Assembly (NCBI RefSeq): GCF_019399895.1
Contig: NC_091864.1
Span: 4,132,001 to 4,196,000 of the forward strand
DNA: 64,000 nt
DNA from: Cardiocondyla obscurior
Lineage: Eukaryota > Arthropoda > Insecta > Hymenoptera > Formicidae
Direction: 5' to 3'
The position numbers were made by a program, and so were the translations under genes. This document shows positions 36,196 to 48,832 of this stretch, piece by piece (position 1 is the stretch's first letter; every line of letters starts with the position of its first letter). The notes under the pieces were generated by a model. That model ran no database searches. It was not told the origin of the DNA and saw only the letters and a program-made list of their open reading frames with translations.

Positions 36196-37288
36196 CAGTG
36201 CTCGCAGATTTGGTACGACGGCAACAGACGCACACAATTGTAGCTTCGTGTCCGTGTGTTCGCTCGAGCTCGAGCTGTAGAAGAGAGCAGAAATATATTC
36301 CCGACTCTCTCGTCTTTCAGCTATAATCGGTGTCGCACAGTCGCGCCCGTCGCGGTAGCTTTGGTTACTTCGATGCTCTCAATGTAAAATATTTGTCGCT
36401 AACTCGTATCGTTGTACTGGTAATAGACATGATGACGCGAGAAATTACCATGTCTGCTGGAAAACATTAATAAATAAATATTAACATATATATTACGTTG
36501 TTTTAATAAAAATACACTTATTTAATCCTTTCTTCATCCCTTCCAGCAATTAATGCAAATTTGATATTTTTTTTGCAACAATTAACGCATTTCGCGATGT
36601 TAAAATTTATAATGTTTAATACGAATAAATGCATGCACATGAAATTTAATTTTGTTGACTACTAATGTTAAATGTACATCGAAACGTAGTTTTTAAGATA
36701 ACATTTTTTTATGTTTTAATAGTATTTGAACAATTTATGTTCAAATTTTTAACATTTCGCAGCTGTACTTACTTAACAAATTTATATTTTTAACGAAAAC
36801 GTTTGTTGTCACGTAATTGTTGTTGCTATGGACTTTAAGTTTCCGATATTGCGTTTTAACATGGAAAAAAAGTCATTTTAATTGTTTAAACAATCTTTTT
36901 TGCAAAAAAGTCACTCATCGGAATTGGACGTAGAACAACCTTGCAATGTTAACAAATAAAAGATTTTTTTAATCGGACACTCGGTTTTCGAAATATCCAT
37001 TTGTTAACTAAGGAAAATGACCATTTCGAGCTAAGAATTGTACGGTGTCACTCGCAGCACCGTCCGACAGCTGAATCCGATGAGTGACTTTTTTGCATAA
37101 TTAACTGTTTGTATAAATTTTTAAATATTTATTTATATTATTTTTTTTTAATGCTACGTTAAAAACACTTCTAAAACCAATGTTTTTAAAAAAAAACTAT
37201 TAAAATCGCTTACTTTCTTTTTAAACTATCCATTTGTTAACTAAGCGAAATGTTTACAGGAACGAAAAAATTGTACTGTTTAAATCCA
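36196..37288 (+). repeat. Left inverted repeat of the giant hAT
   Basis: About 1093 bp. Besides matching the right arm in inverse, it contains its own inverted pair (CAAAAAAGTCACTCATCGGA near 36905 and TCCGATGAGTGACTTTTTTG near 37078) and a repeated ATCCATTTGTTAACTAAG (near 36995 and 37226), possible subterminal binding sites. Confidence 0.8.
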
Positions 37289-38052
37289 GTTAATCACATC
37301 GTCGTTCGACGATCATTTTGCTATTATAAATTTTTTATGTTATACATTATTTATAAAATGCTAAGCAGAGTTTGAAAATTAATTATTAAATTTTATTAAG
37401 AAATTTAGTTGTATATTTGTTTTATATTTAGTTGTATATTAATTTTGTTGAATATTTGTAATTAATTTTTAATTAATGTATTTTATTTAAAATATACTAA
37501 TTAAACATTATTATTTTAACGTAATATTAAGTGTTTGGGATTATTTTGGTTCCACACCTACATAACTGTTACAATTTACTCCGTTTTTTGCCTTGCTTAT
37601 ATTCAGCATGCGACCGTACGAAAGTAAACAAACATTACTTCACTTTACCCATCCCATTTTCCTGCAACGCGTGGGTCAAGTGGCTTCGGAGTCGTCTAAG
37701 TCTCCTACAAACACGGGAGTACGTACACATACAATGAAGCGTTACGTATGTGTGCACGTCACACAAATATGCACCTGTTTTTTAGCTGTCACTGAGCGTC
37801 TTGACGTCCCAGCGAATAACACGATTTTAGGAGCGCTTCGATTTCTTGTTTCTTCCGACGGTGCATGGTACTTTATTTCTTTTTCCTTATTTCCGTTTTC
37901 TATTATTAACTTCATATCTTATTATTTTATTTCTATTTTTATTACTATTATTTTATTCTTTACTGCTGTTCTATTTTTCGTATTTTTTCATTCTTTTCTC
38001 TACTGTCTTCATTACTTTTTTACTTTTATTTATTTATTTATTGTGTATTAAA
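37289..38052. other. AT-rich interior of the giant hAT before the transposase
   Basis: Mostly T/A-rich. An open stretch at 37593-38051 is composition-driven (Phe/Ile/Leu-rich) and matches nothing known. No promoter could be assigned. Confidence 0.4.
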
Positions 38053-39960
38053 ATGGAGACATACAATGAACCTAAAGTCAAGCGAAAATTTTGCAAAACT
38101 TCGCTTACAAATGACAAATTTAAAGATTTCATTCGCGAGGTTTCATCGAATAATACTTTGTTTTTTTGCACTGTATGCAATAAGGAGTACTCTTGTTCAT
38201 CGTATGTTTCCAAACATGTGGATTCTGCGTGTCACAAAAAAATGTTATAAAAATACTTCGGAAAATATAGATAATAAAAAGGACGTTAGATCTATTAGGC
38301 CTCAATGGTTAGATAATTCTGATTTTGCCTCGTGGTTGCGCAAAGTACCCAATAATCGTGATAAAAAATATTGCAATATTTGCAATGTCGAATTGAGTGG
38401 CGGATTTAATCACGTTGCAAGACACGCAGAATCCACAAAACATAAGACAAATTGTAGAAAAAGCGCTACAGAAAGAAACAATGCGAACAATGATATAAAT
38501 ACGCAAAACGAAGAATCTCTTTTGACGTTTGAAGAACGAAAGAAATCTGCAGAAATTAGATTTGCCGCATTAATAACAGAAAAAAACATAGCGCAAACAA
38601 TGGCAAAAGAGATTTTTAATCTTTTTCAAGACATTGGGCAGGATCCTAATGTCTTGAAAAGCATGACAATGGGACCAACAAAATATAGAAATATTATTAA
38701 TAACGTTTTATGTCCCGTTGAAACTGAAAATATTGTTGAAAATATTAAAAACACTTCATTTTCTATTTTTCTTGACGAAACTTCGGACATTACAAACAAT
38801 AAATGGATGACATTTTTAGTTAGATACGTTGATAGAGAATCGTTAAATGTTAGAACTCAATTATTATAATTATTAAATATTGATGCAAGAGATTGTTGCG
38901 TTAAAAAAATTGTTTGATGCCTTTAAATTTGAGATATACAAGTTACAGATTCCTTTCAAAAAAATTATTGCTCTGTCGTGCGACAATGCGTTTGTCATGA
39001 CAGGAAAAAATTTATCATTTAAAACCAAATTAGAATCTAAATGTAAAAACTTGATAACATTATCATGTCCCTGTCACTCCGCTGCACTTGTTGCAAACGC
39101 TGCATGCAGCCAAATTCCCGACATTTGTGAGGAATTTTTAAAGAAAATCGCGAGTTTTATTAACAGCAGTCTAAAATGCTGTGCTATTTTCAAAGAATTT
39201 AACGAATGTTTTCAAGAGAAAAATAAAAAAATTTTGAGACTGTGTGACACTCGATGGCTTTCGCATTATTATTGTATAGATAGAATCTTAGAATCTTGGG
39301 ACACAATAAAATATTTTTTAAATAACATGGCAATAAATAAAAAATCAAATTCAGGGGAGTATTCATTATCAATTATGTCTCAAGTAAAGACTAAAGCTTA
39401 TTTCTTGTTTTTAAAATATATATTAAATTTATTTAATTCTTTTAATGCATTTTTCCAAGCCATCGAGACTAGAATTCATTTGTTACAATCAAAAAACGTA
39501 CATTTTTTGTTATAAAATTGTATAAACTTTCTAAAAAAAGAAGTATTAGGTCATATCGTAATAAACGATCCTTATAATAACCCAAGTAATTACAAACCTA
39601 TTGAGAACATTACATTAGGAGATGATTGCGAAGAATATCTAAATAATTTAAAAGAAACAAGACATGCAGATGTTACCACGATTGTTCGACAGAACTGCTT
39701 AAAATTCTATGTGACCGCTGCAAACGAAATAAAATATAGATTACCAGTAAATGACGCATTTTTATATAGATTACAATAGATTTTCTGCTCTTTGGAGCAA
39801 AAAAAACTTTATTTAACGACAACAGAGAGACATTATTTAAAAATATTTTATTTATTGCAAAACGTTTAGGTCGTTATGACGAAAACGGTTTAAAAAATGA
39901 ATGGTTAGCCTTGCATCCGGACTTCGTATTACTAAACTAACAATCTCTTGCGCAAATTAA
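38053..39960 (+). pseudogene. hAT transposase (BED-like fingers, DUF4371 type), degenerate
   Basis: The start is the ATG at 38053 (METYNEPKVKRKF). Two BED-like fingers follow each other: CTVC...H...CH (about 38168-38240) and CNICNVELSG...H...KH (about 38375-38450). Then comes the DUF4371-type core with SIFLDETSDITNNKWM (about 38760), LSCDNAFVMTG (about 38970) and CPCHSAALVANAACSQIP (about 39067), then CDTRWLSH (about 39245). The frame changes near 38250 and again near 38869-38880. Stops follow at 39513-39515 and 39777-39779, after which coding similarity fades (LKNEWLALHPDF near 39890). No C-terminal dimerisation region was found. It resembles the intact-core hAT protein at 45263-47248, from a related lineage. 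It is probably the remains of the transposase of the surrounding element. Confidence 0.75.
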
Positions 39961-40450
39961 TTACGATAAAACATATGTACAAAAAATGAAGAACATTATG
40001 AAAGTCATAAAAAATAAAGTTAATAATATTTCAATTACTGCTACACGCGTGTCTTTTAATGTGTGTATGTAATAATATCAAGGAATGATATGTTTTATGG
40101 TCCACTGTTACAGCTTTTGTCATAGTTTAATTTTGAAAAACGTTACAAATAAAACATGACTTTCTCGATCTGTATAATTAACAAAAACAAAAATGCAACA
40201 TAAATTAAGAACTCCTTAGGTTCTATGAAAGTAAATAAACTGTTAAAAATGAGCAAAAAATATTACAGTTATTTAATTACAAAATTGTAACAATTAATGG
40301 ACCATAAAACTTAATATGCCTAAAAATTATTAAAATAATATATTATCATATTACGTGAATTGCAATGTTGACAGACTGTACATATGAAGAAGGAAAAGAG
40401 AAAAAAAAAGAACAGATAAGAGAAACGATAGTCGGAAATAAACCGCGATG

Positions 40451-40509
<59 letters not shown>

Positions 40510-41448
40510 AAACATTACATTTACGTTATATGATAATAATAATAACGTATAATTAGAGAAATTTACACTATAATTAATTTACAACACATATAGAATAATA
40601 AAATATTAATACTAATAATAATGACATTTAATAACAAGAACAATACAAAAAATATAAAATAAAAATATAATTTGAAAAAAAAATTGTAGCAAATAAAGAT
40701 TTTAACATAAACCATTAAAATATTAAAAAATAAAACCTACTTTAACATATTATCTGTTATACGTTAATTATTTTATTCTAATTATGTTATACGTTTATTA
40801 TTTTTTTCTAACACAATACCTTGTTATATTGTTTTTCACTTTGTACGATATGTTTCAATTACTGTTTGTTGTGGTTGTATGATCGTGTATGCACGCAGCC
40901 AGGCTCTTTTTCAAAAACACACACGCGCTCAAAAACACACACAAAGACATACACGCACTCAGAGAGGGTTTGGAGTCGTTAAATACTGTGGGAGTGACGA
41001 ACCACGGAGTCCTTATCTCTGGTGCAACACTTTTTGATTTTTGTATGCCTACATTATTATTAAAATATAAAATGTTCAATGTGTTTTCTTCGTCTACATT
41101 TCTTGGATTATTATTTCATTCCATAACTGAAATAACATGAATAAGTAATTGTAAAATGAAAAAATAATATATATGTATAACACAAACGTTGTTTAAATAA
41201 AAATTTAAATATTTCCATGATAAAATCATTAACATATAATTATAGTAATGTGTAATATTATTTTTAGTTAACGACAATATCATGAATATCACTTAAAATA
41301 CAATTGTACTTGTTATCAGTGAAATAATATTCCAAGAAATGTAGATGTCATGTTAAATTTAATATAATATTTATGTATATATTTTATTACATGCATACAC
41401 TTTATTGTTAACAATATACATATCGCAATACCGAAATAGAAAGTGTTT
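39961..41448. repeat. AT-rich spacer with (GA)n tract
   Basis: A (GA)n microsatellite runs from about 40455 to 40508. TTATGGTCCACTGTTACA near 40093 has a loose inverted partner near 40288. An inverted pair of about 27 bp (41093-41119 and 41317-41344, core CTACATTTCTTGGA) may mark an old short element. No gene seen. Confidence 0.5.
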
Positions 41449-41867
41449 TGTTGCACCCGAGCGGTGCACGGGGTCCGTCCTCCGAATATTACACTTTTCA
41501 GTGTAGTCGGTGTACGGTGAAGTAAATAAATATATACTGAGTTGTACAAAGTATAGTAATGGATTTATTTCTCCTTAATGTTTCGGTGATGGAGTTACGA
41601 GTCGCTACCTCGAACTCCCGAACTGACTTGCACGAGCTTCGGAGCTCGTGCATTATATATTATTATTTTTGGTCTTGTCAGCGAAATGGCAGAAGGAAGT
41701 GGCCGCGTGCCCTACTGCCTTCTGCTGATAGCGCGTGATGTCGAAAGGCTGACAAGACGGATTTTTGAGCTCAGCAGATTCCAACAGTTTGGTAATCTGC
41801 TGAGTTGTGTTTAAAAATGTGTCGCGCTTGGTGGTCAATGACCAGCGTGCGCTGTCGGGTTACAACA
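41449..41867 (-). mobile_element. 419-bp solo LTR
   Basis: It starts TGTTGCACCCGAG, ends CGGGTTACAACA, and is flanked by GTTT on each side (41445-41448 and 41868-41871). Strand is a guess from a possible polyadenylation orientation. No coding content. Confidence 0.6.
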
Positions 41868-43753
41868 GTTTGACTATTTTAATATTGTGTTACAAAGTTT
41901 AACATGTTGTAATGAAGTAAAGTAAATGAGTATAACATTCCAACTACATATAAAGAAAAGTTAAATTACTAACAATTTTTAATATTAAAAATTGCATTTT
42001 TTAATACATGCTATATATGTATTCTTACTTAAAAAATAAAAAGAAATTGTTTTGCTTTTTTTATCAGTAATTGTAAAACGCTTTAAAAATATTTCTTTAT
42101 TACAAACAATAGAATTGTTGAACAATTTGTATGTACACTACCAAAATGTTATCTGTAAAAATTCGTATATTGTTATAATTAAAATTTGTACCAAATACAA
42201 TTTTAAGTTAAGTAACACATGTTATAGAAGCAAAAAGTACAACTGTGTTTAACATTGTAATGTGCACAAGGAAAATTGATCTTGCAGAATTTTTTTTGTT
42301 CATTTTTATTAAGTAAAGATTACAAATTAAATAAAAAGCCAGAATGTTACAAAAGTTTTTTTTAAAGTTAATTATCCATACATCAATTATAAAGAGTATT
42401 TAGCGGGTAGAATGTTTTAACCCCAGGTTGATAAAGTTGAAGAAGCATTACAAAAAAATAATTCAAGACAACACTTGAAGAGGATCCAGAAGTGTCTACA
42501 GCGTTTGCTGCAACACAAGAAAAATTCAGACAACACTTGAAGAGGATCCAGAAGTGTCTACAGCGTTTGCTGCAACACAAGAAAAATTCAGACAACACTT
42601 GAAGAGGATCCAGAAGTGTCTACAGCGTTTGCTGCATTAAAAAGAAAATTCAAGACAACACTTGAAAAGAATTTAAAAATTTATATATATTTTTGAAAGA
42701 AATATGGATACTTAGTTCATTCTGACTCCAAAAAGTAGTAATTAATTTTTCATAGTGCACATTGCATGATATTAGGCACAGTAGTACTTGTTTCTCATGA
42801 AAGTGAAAAATATAGAAATAATAAAAAAAAATATAAGAAAAAATTGACATAAAAAAAGTAAAGAAAGAAATAAAATTTAAAAAAAAACAAAAAAATTGAG
42901 GAATCAACAAACCAAAAAAATATAAAAAAAAAGAAAACGATACAAAAAATGAAAACCAAATAGCCAAAAAAAAATAAAAAAAAAATAAAAAGGGATAAAT
43001 AGAATAAAACAATAGTAACATAAAATATTAAGTTAACTTAAAAACAGTTTTTACAGTACATTACATTTTGCCAACAAAAATTGTATTTTATTACAACACA
43101 TTTATTTTCATAATAAAAAAAATTTATTTTAATATCTTTGATAATAGAAAATAATACATACAACAACGACAATACAAAATAATAAGACAATAGAAAGAAA
43201 AGCAAAACAATTTCTTTTCAGACAACTATTAGTAAAATTATAAGAATATAAAAATAATATTTGTTGTAAATAAAAAATGTCTTAAAATATTAAAAAGTGT
43301 TAGTAATACTAATAATATTAAAAAATAAAATATTTCGCAAAATAACTTTTTTAACAATATAGACAAACATTTTCTATTTAAAACTTCCATTATGCTAGAC
43401 ATTTTAATGTTATTACAATTCTTAACGTATCATTTTATGCATATATTTTGTGTTCTCTCCATTACTAGTACATTTTAAAGATTACAGTTTTTTTGTCGGT
43501 AACTGTTACGTGCACGCGTGTGTGTATGTATGATAATGAAATATTACATTGTATTATACATATTTTTCGTGATTCTACTACATGGCAATTAGTTACGCAA
43601 AAATTTTGCATTCAATATTAATAAGAAATCAATTTTTTTTTATGTATACATTTGTTAGAGGACACTTCACGTCCAATTAAATTGTAAAATTGTCATTGCA
43701 TGTTACACATGTTTCGTAAATAAAAAATATTTTTAAAATTTAATCTGTTAGGG
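41868..43753. repeat. AT-rich region with a 62-bp tandem repeat
   Basis: Three and a half copies of a 62-bp unit (GACAACACTTGAAGAGGATC...GTCTACAGCGTTTGCTGC) start at 42467, 42529, 42591 and 42654. The rest is A/T-rich with a poly-A zone at 42820-43000. No gene. Confidence 0.7.
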
Positions 43754-44699
43754 TGTAAACAACATTAGCCTAATGAGAACGTGAAACGATCGTAATTCTT
43801 GGCCGCGAATGTCGGGCCGGCCGGAGTGCCCGGATGTGCTCACCGGGCGGACAGGATTTGCGAGAGAATAAGTAGGTCCGAAAATACACGAGACGTGGTT
43901 TAACGATTAATTGATGGTTTATTCAATTAATAAGAACACTTTACAATAGAGCCAATTGTGACGAACGCGTGGTTGAGACGTCGCCGGACAGAACACGAAT
44001 ATAATAAAACGCTTACGGTAACGCGGTAATTGGCGCGTGTATGCGCCGGATCGGTACGGCGGTGATCGATACGCGGATCTATGACGGGCGGGCCGTTACA
44101 AGTTTTCGGCAACCGCCTAGATAACGCCCTAACGGATCGCGGGGCTAGCGGCGCGAATATTCCCCAGTGTCGCGGGCCTGGGCGGGGCCTGATCGATGCA
44201 CGCGACGCGGGACGCGGTGGTCGCACTAATTCGTATATCGCGACGCGAATGCGGGTTTTCGGATGTCGTGGAGGACGGAGCACCTGTTCGGTGTTGCAGT
44301 AGCCGAGAGTACTCGGCCGAGGCGGAGAGCTCTCCACCCCGGGTTTGTGCAACAGTGCGAAAGGATATTTCGCCTTGGCAAACCGACTGTAGATCCGGGA
44401 TCGAGATCACTCAAAGAAGGCAAAGTGCGCTTCACCCCACGAGCCGGTCTTACGAATCGAGAATTGCTTTCGGCTGCTAGGAAGATTCCTATGCGGGCAA
44501 GCGTCAGGAGTGCCTGACCGAGGCGGAGTTCGCTCCACCCCGTTGTTCTGCTTGCTCCAGGAGTCGGTCGGTCCGGATGTTCGCTGTGAGGCGAACGAAA
44601 CGAGAACGGTGCGCGACTTTTCCGAATTCGCCTTTTTATCTAGAAAAGGCGACGTCCGGGGGTATCCTGGTACGTGGCGCCGGCCGCGGTATTCCGCGG

Positions 44700-47600
44700 C
44701 AGTGATGTTAGATGGGACGGGTTTTTACGCGCATGCGCGGCCAATAAGGCCTCAGTTCTGTACACGTTACAATAAAACTTGGTTTTTTAAGTACCCATAC
44801 ACATTTTATTAAAAATAATTATTTTGTGTATAATATTAAATATATTATGTAAATAAGGAAAGGGAGACATTAATAATTAATAAAACAGAATATATGTTTA
44901 AAATAAAATATTTTATTTGGCGGAATCTTGTACAGAATACCAACATTTGTTGCTAGGGTAAGGAAAACCGCCGAAAACCTTACCAGTATTCATAAAAAAA
45001 CGTCTATAATAATTATAACATAAAATAAATTTAATTTTAATCTTTTAAAACACAAAAAACAAAATAATAAACTATTATTAATAAATAAAAAATATACATT
45101 TTAATATATTATATAAATAATTTCTTTAAAATAAAGTTACTCTGAAACATACTAAAAAATATTATTGCACAAATAATTACAACGTGATGACTAAATTGAC
45201 TAGAAAAATTGTGGCTAGGTATAGTATTTTACGCAAAAAATAGAAAAAAAATTGAAGTAAAATTATTCAGCCTCATCAGATGTGCTATCGAATAAATTAT
45301 GTGAATTATGCAGGTCTAGATGTCTACGCTCAATTTCAAAATTAGTACAATTAATACCGTCCGCTTGAAAACTTGACCGAACTACACAAAGAGCAGAAAC
45401 ATTATCATTAGTTAACCGATTTCGTTTTTTACATTTAATATCCGTTACCATTGAAAAAATTCGTTCGGCCTCGGCATTTGAGTGAGGAAAAGAAAGAACG
45501 ATTTCTACTAAGAATTTTAAATTTTGAAAAGTCTTTTCCTCGTTAAAATTTGTATGATTTAATATCTTGTTTCACATAATATCTATTTCTAAAATTTCTA
45601 ATTCTTTTTTTTGTTCGTTATCAAAAATTGAAGGTAGAATTCGCCATTTATAAGCTAATTTACAAATATCTATATCTTTTACTAATATCGCGGCAATATT
45701 TGTTAAATCTTTAAATTTTGTTCTACCTTTATTATATAAAGCAATTTTTGGATCTAGAAACATTAACGATTGAAAAATAGAATTATTATACGGTAAACGT
45801 TTAAGCATTTCTAGAACTGCAATTTTATAAAAATTTAGACAAACTAATTTAAAATCTACTCTACATTCATGTGATAATAATTCTAAAAACTTTTCACATT
45901 CCGGTCCTACATATACATTTTCTAAATTTAAAATTTGTTTATCATTATTAATATTAATATTTTCAATATTATTTAATGCTTCTACGGTCATAAAATTCTG
46001 AGCCAATTGATGAATCAATTGTCGGCTACTTACATATAATTTATGTATTAAAATTTTTCGTGATTGAAACAATCCATTAAAATTATTAAAAAAATTTAAC
46101 ACGTATTTTAGAAATAAAAAATAGGCTTTAATTTTATTATTATTTAATGAACTTAAAATAACGTCTGCCGATTGTAATTTATCTTCTACTACTGCTAATA
46201 TAAAATAATTTTTTAAAACGTCCCAATTTTCTAAAATTCTTAAAACGCATTGATGTAATACGAGCCATCTAGTTCCCGATAATTTTAATAACTTGTTTCT
46301 TTCCACTTCGAAGAAATCTTGGAAGTCTTGTAAAATTGCCGTTCTTTTGGCACTCCCGGAAATATAAGAATATATATTGCGAATTAAATTTTCACACAAT
46401 GACGGGATCTGTTGACAAGCTTTACTAGCTACTAAAGCGGAAGAATGACAAATACAATTTAAAACAATTAAATTAGGAACTTCTAATTTTAGATTTTGCG
46501 CGAAAGAATTATTACATCCCGTCATTACCGATGCGTTATCACAAGCTAACCCGACAATATTTGAAATAGGAATTTTTTTTTTGCTTAAAAGATCTTTGAA
46601 AGTTTTAAAAAGTTTATTAGCCGAACAATCTCTTGCGTCTAAACTTACTAATTCTAATAATTGAGTAATAACTTGGCCATTGCCAGGCGAAACGTATTTT
46701 GCAAGAACACACATTAATTTTGAGTCGGATATATCGGTGCTTTCGTCAATTAAAATTGAAAATTTGCAAAACTGCAGATTGTTAATTAATTTTTCTACTT
46801 CGCGTTTGGCTATAATGTGTTTAACAATTTTATTACATTTATTCCGACCGAGTTTGAGATCTTGAATAACTTTCGATTCCAAGCAAATATCCTTCAAAAG
46901 TGGAATTAAGTGATCGGCAGTACTAAAAGCAGTATTATGTTCCGCAAAAAAAGCAGCTAATTTAATTTCGGCTCGTTTAACTTTATCTTTATGATTTAAC
47001 TCTACTTTATCATTGGGACTTTCATTATAAATTTTGTTATTTAAATTAATATTAGTTACATGTTTGACCGTTTGTGAATGTTGTACTAAATCAGATTTAT
47101 TACATCTGATGAGCTTGTTACATGCAGTACATAATGCTTTATTTTCTTGATGGTAAGGAGCCAACCATCCTTTAAAAATATTTTCATCTAGCCACGAATA
47201 TTGAAATTCTCTAACTCTACGTTTCTTAATTGCTCCTTTTTCGTTCAAAGCCTAATTAAAAATAAATAATTTATTTATTCTTACCTTAACCAAAATTACG
47301 TTGTCTGTCACTCATTACTGCATTTACCGCCAACAGTGCTTAGCAAGCTCGACAATTGGCGAGCTAGCAGGCTCGGCGATTGGCGAGCTCGATATTTGTC
47401 TGCTCGTTGATTGGAAGAATCAGTGTTTGGCGGGATTACATTTAGTGACATGTGTAAGGACTTGAAGTTAATATAAATATTCATCTATTTTTGATATAAT
47501 TTCAATGTAGAATTACGGAATTTTAATTTACATTGGCTCCTTATTATTAAAAAAATATAAAAATGTGCATTGCCTATAACATACTCATCAGATGTTGTAA

Positions 47601-47839
47601 GATCAAATATTAGATGGGTATATAATATTTATTATTATATTTTTTAAATAATTTGACTATTTTATTTATAAATAATATTGTTTTTATTTATATATTTATC
47701 AATTATGTATAATTAAATATATATACAAATATATACGCGTGCCCTTTTTTAAGGATCTTCTACATTTAGTAAGGTATACAGAACTGAGGCCTTATTGGCC
47801 GCGCATGCGCGTAAAAACCCGTCCCATCTAACATTACTG
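44700..47839 (-). mobile_element. hAT transposon with 63-bp inverted repeats
   Basis: The 3140-bp element has inverted repeats at 44700-44762 and 47777-47839 that differ at one base in about 63, ends CAGTGATG / CATTACTG, and a perfect 8-bp duplication TTCCGCGG (44692-44699 and 47840-47847). One transposase gene is on the minus strand. Subterminal repeats of a TTGGCGAGCTCG-like motif lie near 47360-47392 and may bind transposase. Confidence 0.9.
45263..47248 (-). pseudogene. hAT transposase (BED/DUF4371/hATC), one nonsense codon
   Basis: A 558-codon frame (45572-47248) continues in the same frame to 45263 after a single TGA at 45572-45574. Order: BED-like finger (CTACNKLIRC...H...KH, residues about 38-62), catalytic core with ILIDESTDISDSKL (about 187), LACDNASVMTG (about 244), CICHSSALVASKACQQIP (about 268) and SGTRWL (about 325), and beyond the stop the C-terminal hAT dimerisation signature FPHSNAEAERIFSMVTDIK. 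The first codon of the open frame is TTG, not ATG; AG just upstream (TTTAATTAG) looks like a splice acceptor, so an upstream exon probably supplies the start. Apart from the TGA, which lies where the frame would otherwise run on, the gene is well kept. Read-through or a very recent loss is possible. Confidence 0.85.
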
Positions 47840-48064
47840 TTCCGCGGTACCGTGCGCGTCGCGCTCGTTCGGACGAGCTTGGGGCCGCTCGTGTAAGTCT
47901 GTTCCGCGGGACTTTGCGCGTTACTCGACACTTGTACAATTATCGCGCCGATGATCGGATTCTTCAGGAGCCCCCGCGCTCCCCTTCCTGTCCGAGAAGA
48001 TGGTCGTCTCGGCCTCCGGTGGTTCTTCTCCGGGAACGATGCTTTTCCCGGGGGCATCGTTACA

Positions 48065-48832
48065 AACGTACTACAAAATCATAGAACATCACGAAGAATT
48101 AAATTAAGCATGTAAGCGCTTTTTGCAATTGTACATACACTATCTTCTTTAATAACTTTTTTATACTTTATCTGTTCTTTTTATCTATTGCTTTTATCTA
48201 TTCTTTTTGTCTATTCTTTTGATCTATTCTTTAATTCTTTTGCTTTTATCTATTCTTTTTGTCTATTCTTTTAATCTATTCTTTAATTCTTTTGCTTTTA
48301 TCTATTTCATTAATTTATTTTCTATTTTTAGGAAATGTAAAAAATTGTTTTTATTTTCTAATTTTTATTTTTTTTCTTATGTATTAATTTCATTTTCTCT
48401 GTAGTTATAAAAAACAAATTTTTATATTTCCTTCTGACGGAAGAGACCACCACCTTCTCGCGGTTTCCGTCGAGCAACAAGGTGTACGTATATCAAAACA
48501 GAAAAAAGTTGTTAATAGTACGTTTAATTATTCTTTTTAAAAATATTTTTGCACTTTTATTATGTATATTTTATTCTCCTGTTAATTATAAATTAACGTT
48601 TATATTATCTGTTTATAATTATTTATTAAAAAACAATACGTACACATTGGCCAAGAGTGGATTTTCTATTTTAAATTACTTTTATTAATTCTGTATATAT
48701 TAAGTCAATATTTATTCCGTATTTATTCTTTATTGTATATTTTTCTGCGGTTTAAAATATATTGTTACTTAAGATGTATACATAAACATAAATACATATA
48801 AACACATGTATATTAAATGTGATTGATTGGAT
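48065..48832. repeat. T-rich interior of the giant hAT
   Basis: A diverged repeat of TCTATTCTTTT-like units, with a longer period of about 57 bp, spans 48175-48310. The remaining sequence is AT-rich up to the right inverted repeat. No gene seen. Confidence 0.5.

Larger units (their letters stand above)
43754..48064 (-). mobile_element. GC-rich LTR-like block interrupted by a hAT element
   Basis: GC-rich sequence at 43754-44699 continues at 47848-48064 once the hAT insertion is removed, about 1.16 kb in all. The outer ends read TGTAAAC (43754) and CGTTACA (48064), which would be a TG...CA solo LTR. Read on the minus strand, an AATAAA-type signal lies near 43918-43925. I found no target duplication, so the exact ends and the class are uncertain. 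Frames inside (such as 43927-44352 minus) look accidental. Confidence 0.4.

Noticed and set aside
37593..38051. 152-codon ORF before the 38-kb transposase
   Set aside because: It is largely Phe/Ile/Tyr/Leu from T-rich sequence. It is not a credible membrane protein and overlaps the transposase start in another frame.
41093..41344. Inverted pair around CTACATTTCTTGGA as a MITE
   Set aside because: Arms are only about 27 bp, with no clear target duplication and no second copy.
44081..44812. Several overlapping ORFs of 70-140 codons in the GC-rich block
   Set aside because: They overlap on both strands in several frames, as expected from GC-rich non-coding DNA, and none shows a domain.
47245..47283. 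A 33-bp intron (GTAAGA...TTAG) just upstream of the hAT2 open frame
   Set aside because: It is too short for normal insect splicing, and the sequence before it gives no in-phase ATG exon. The acceptor is kept as plausible but the donor is not assigned.
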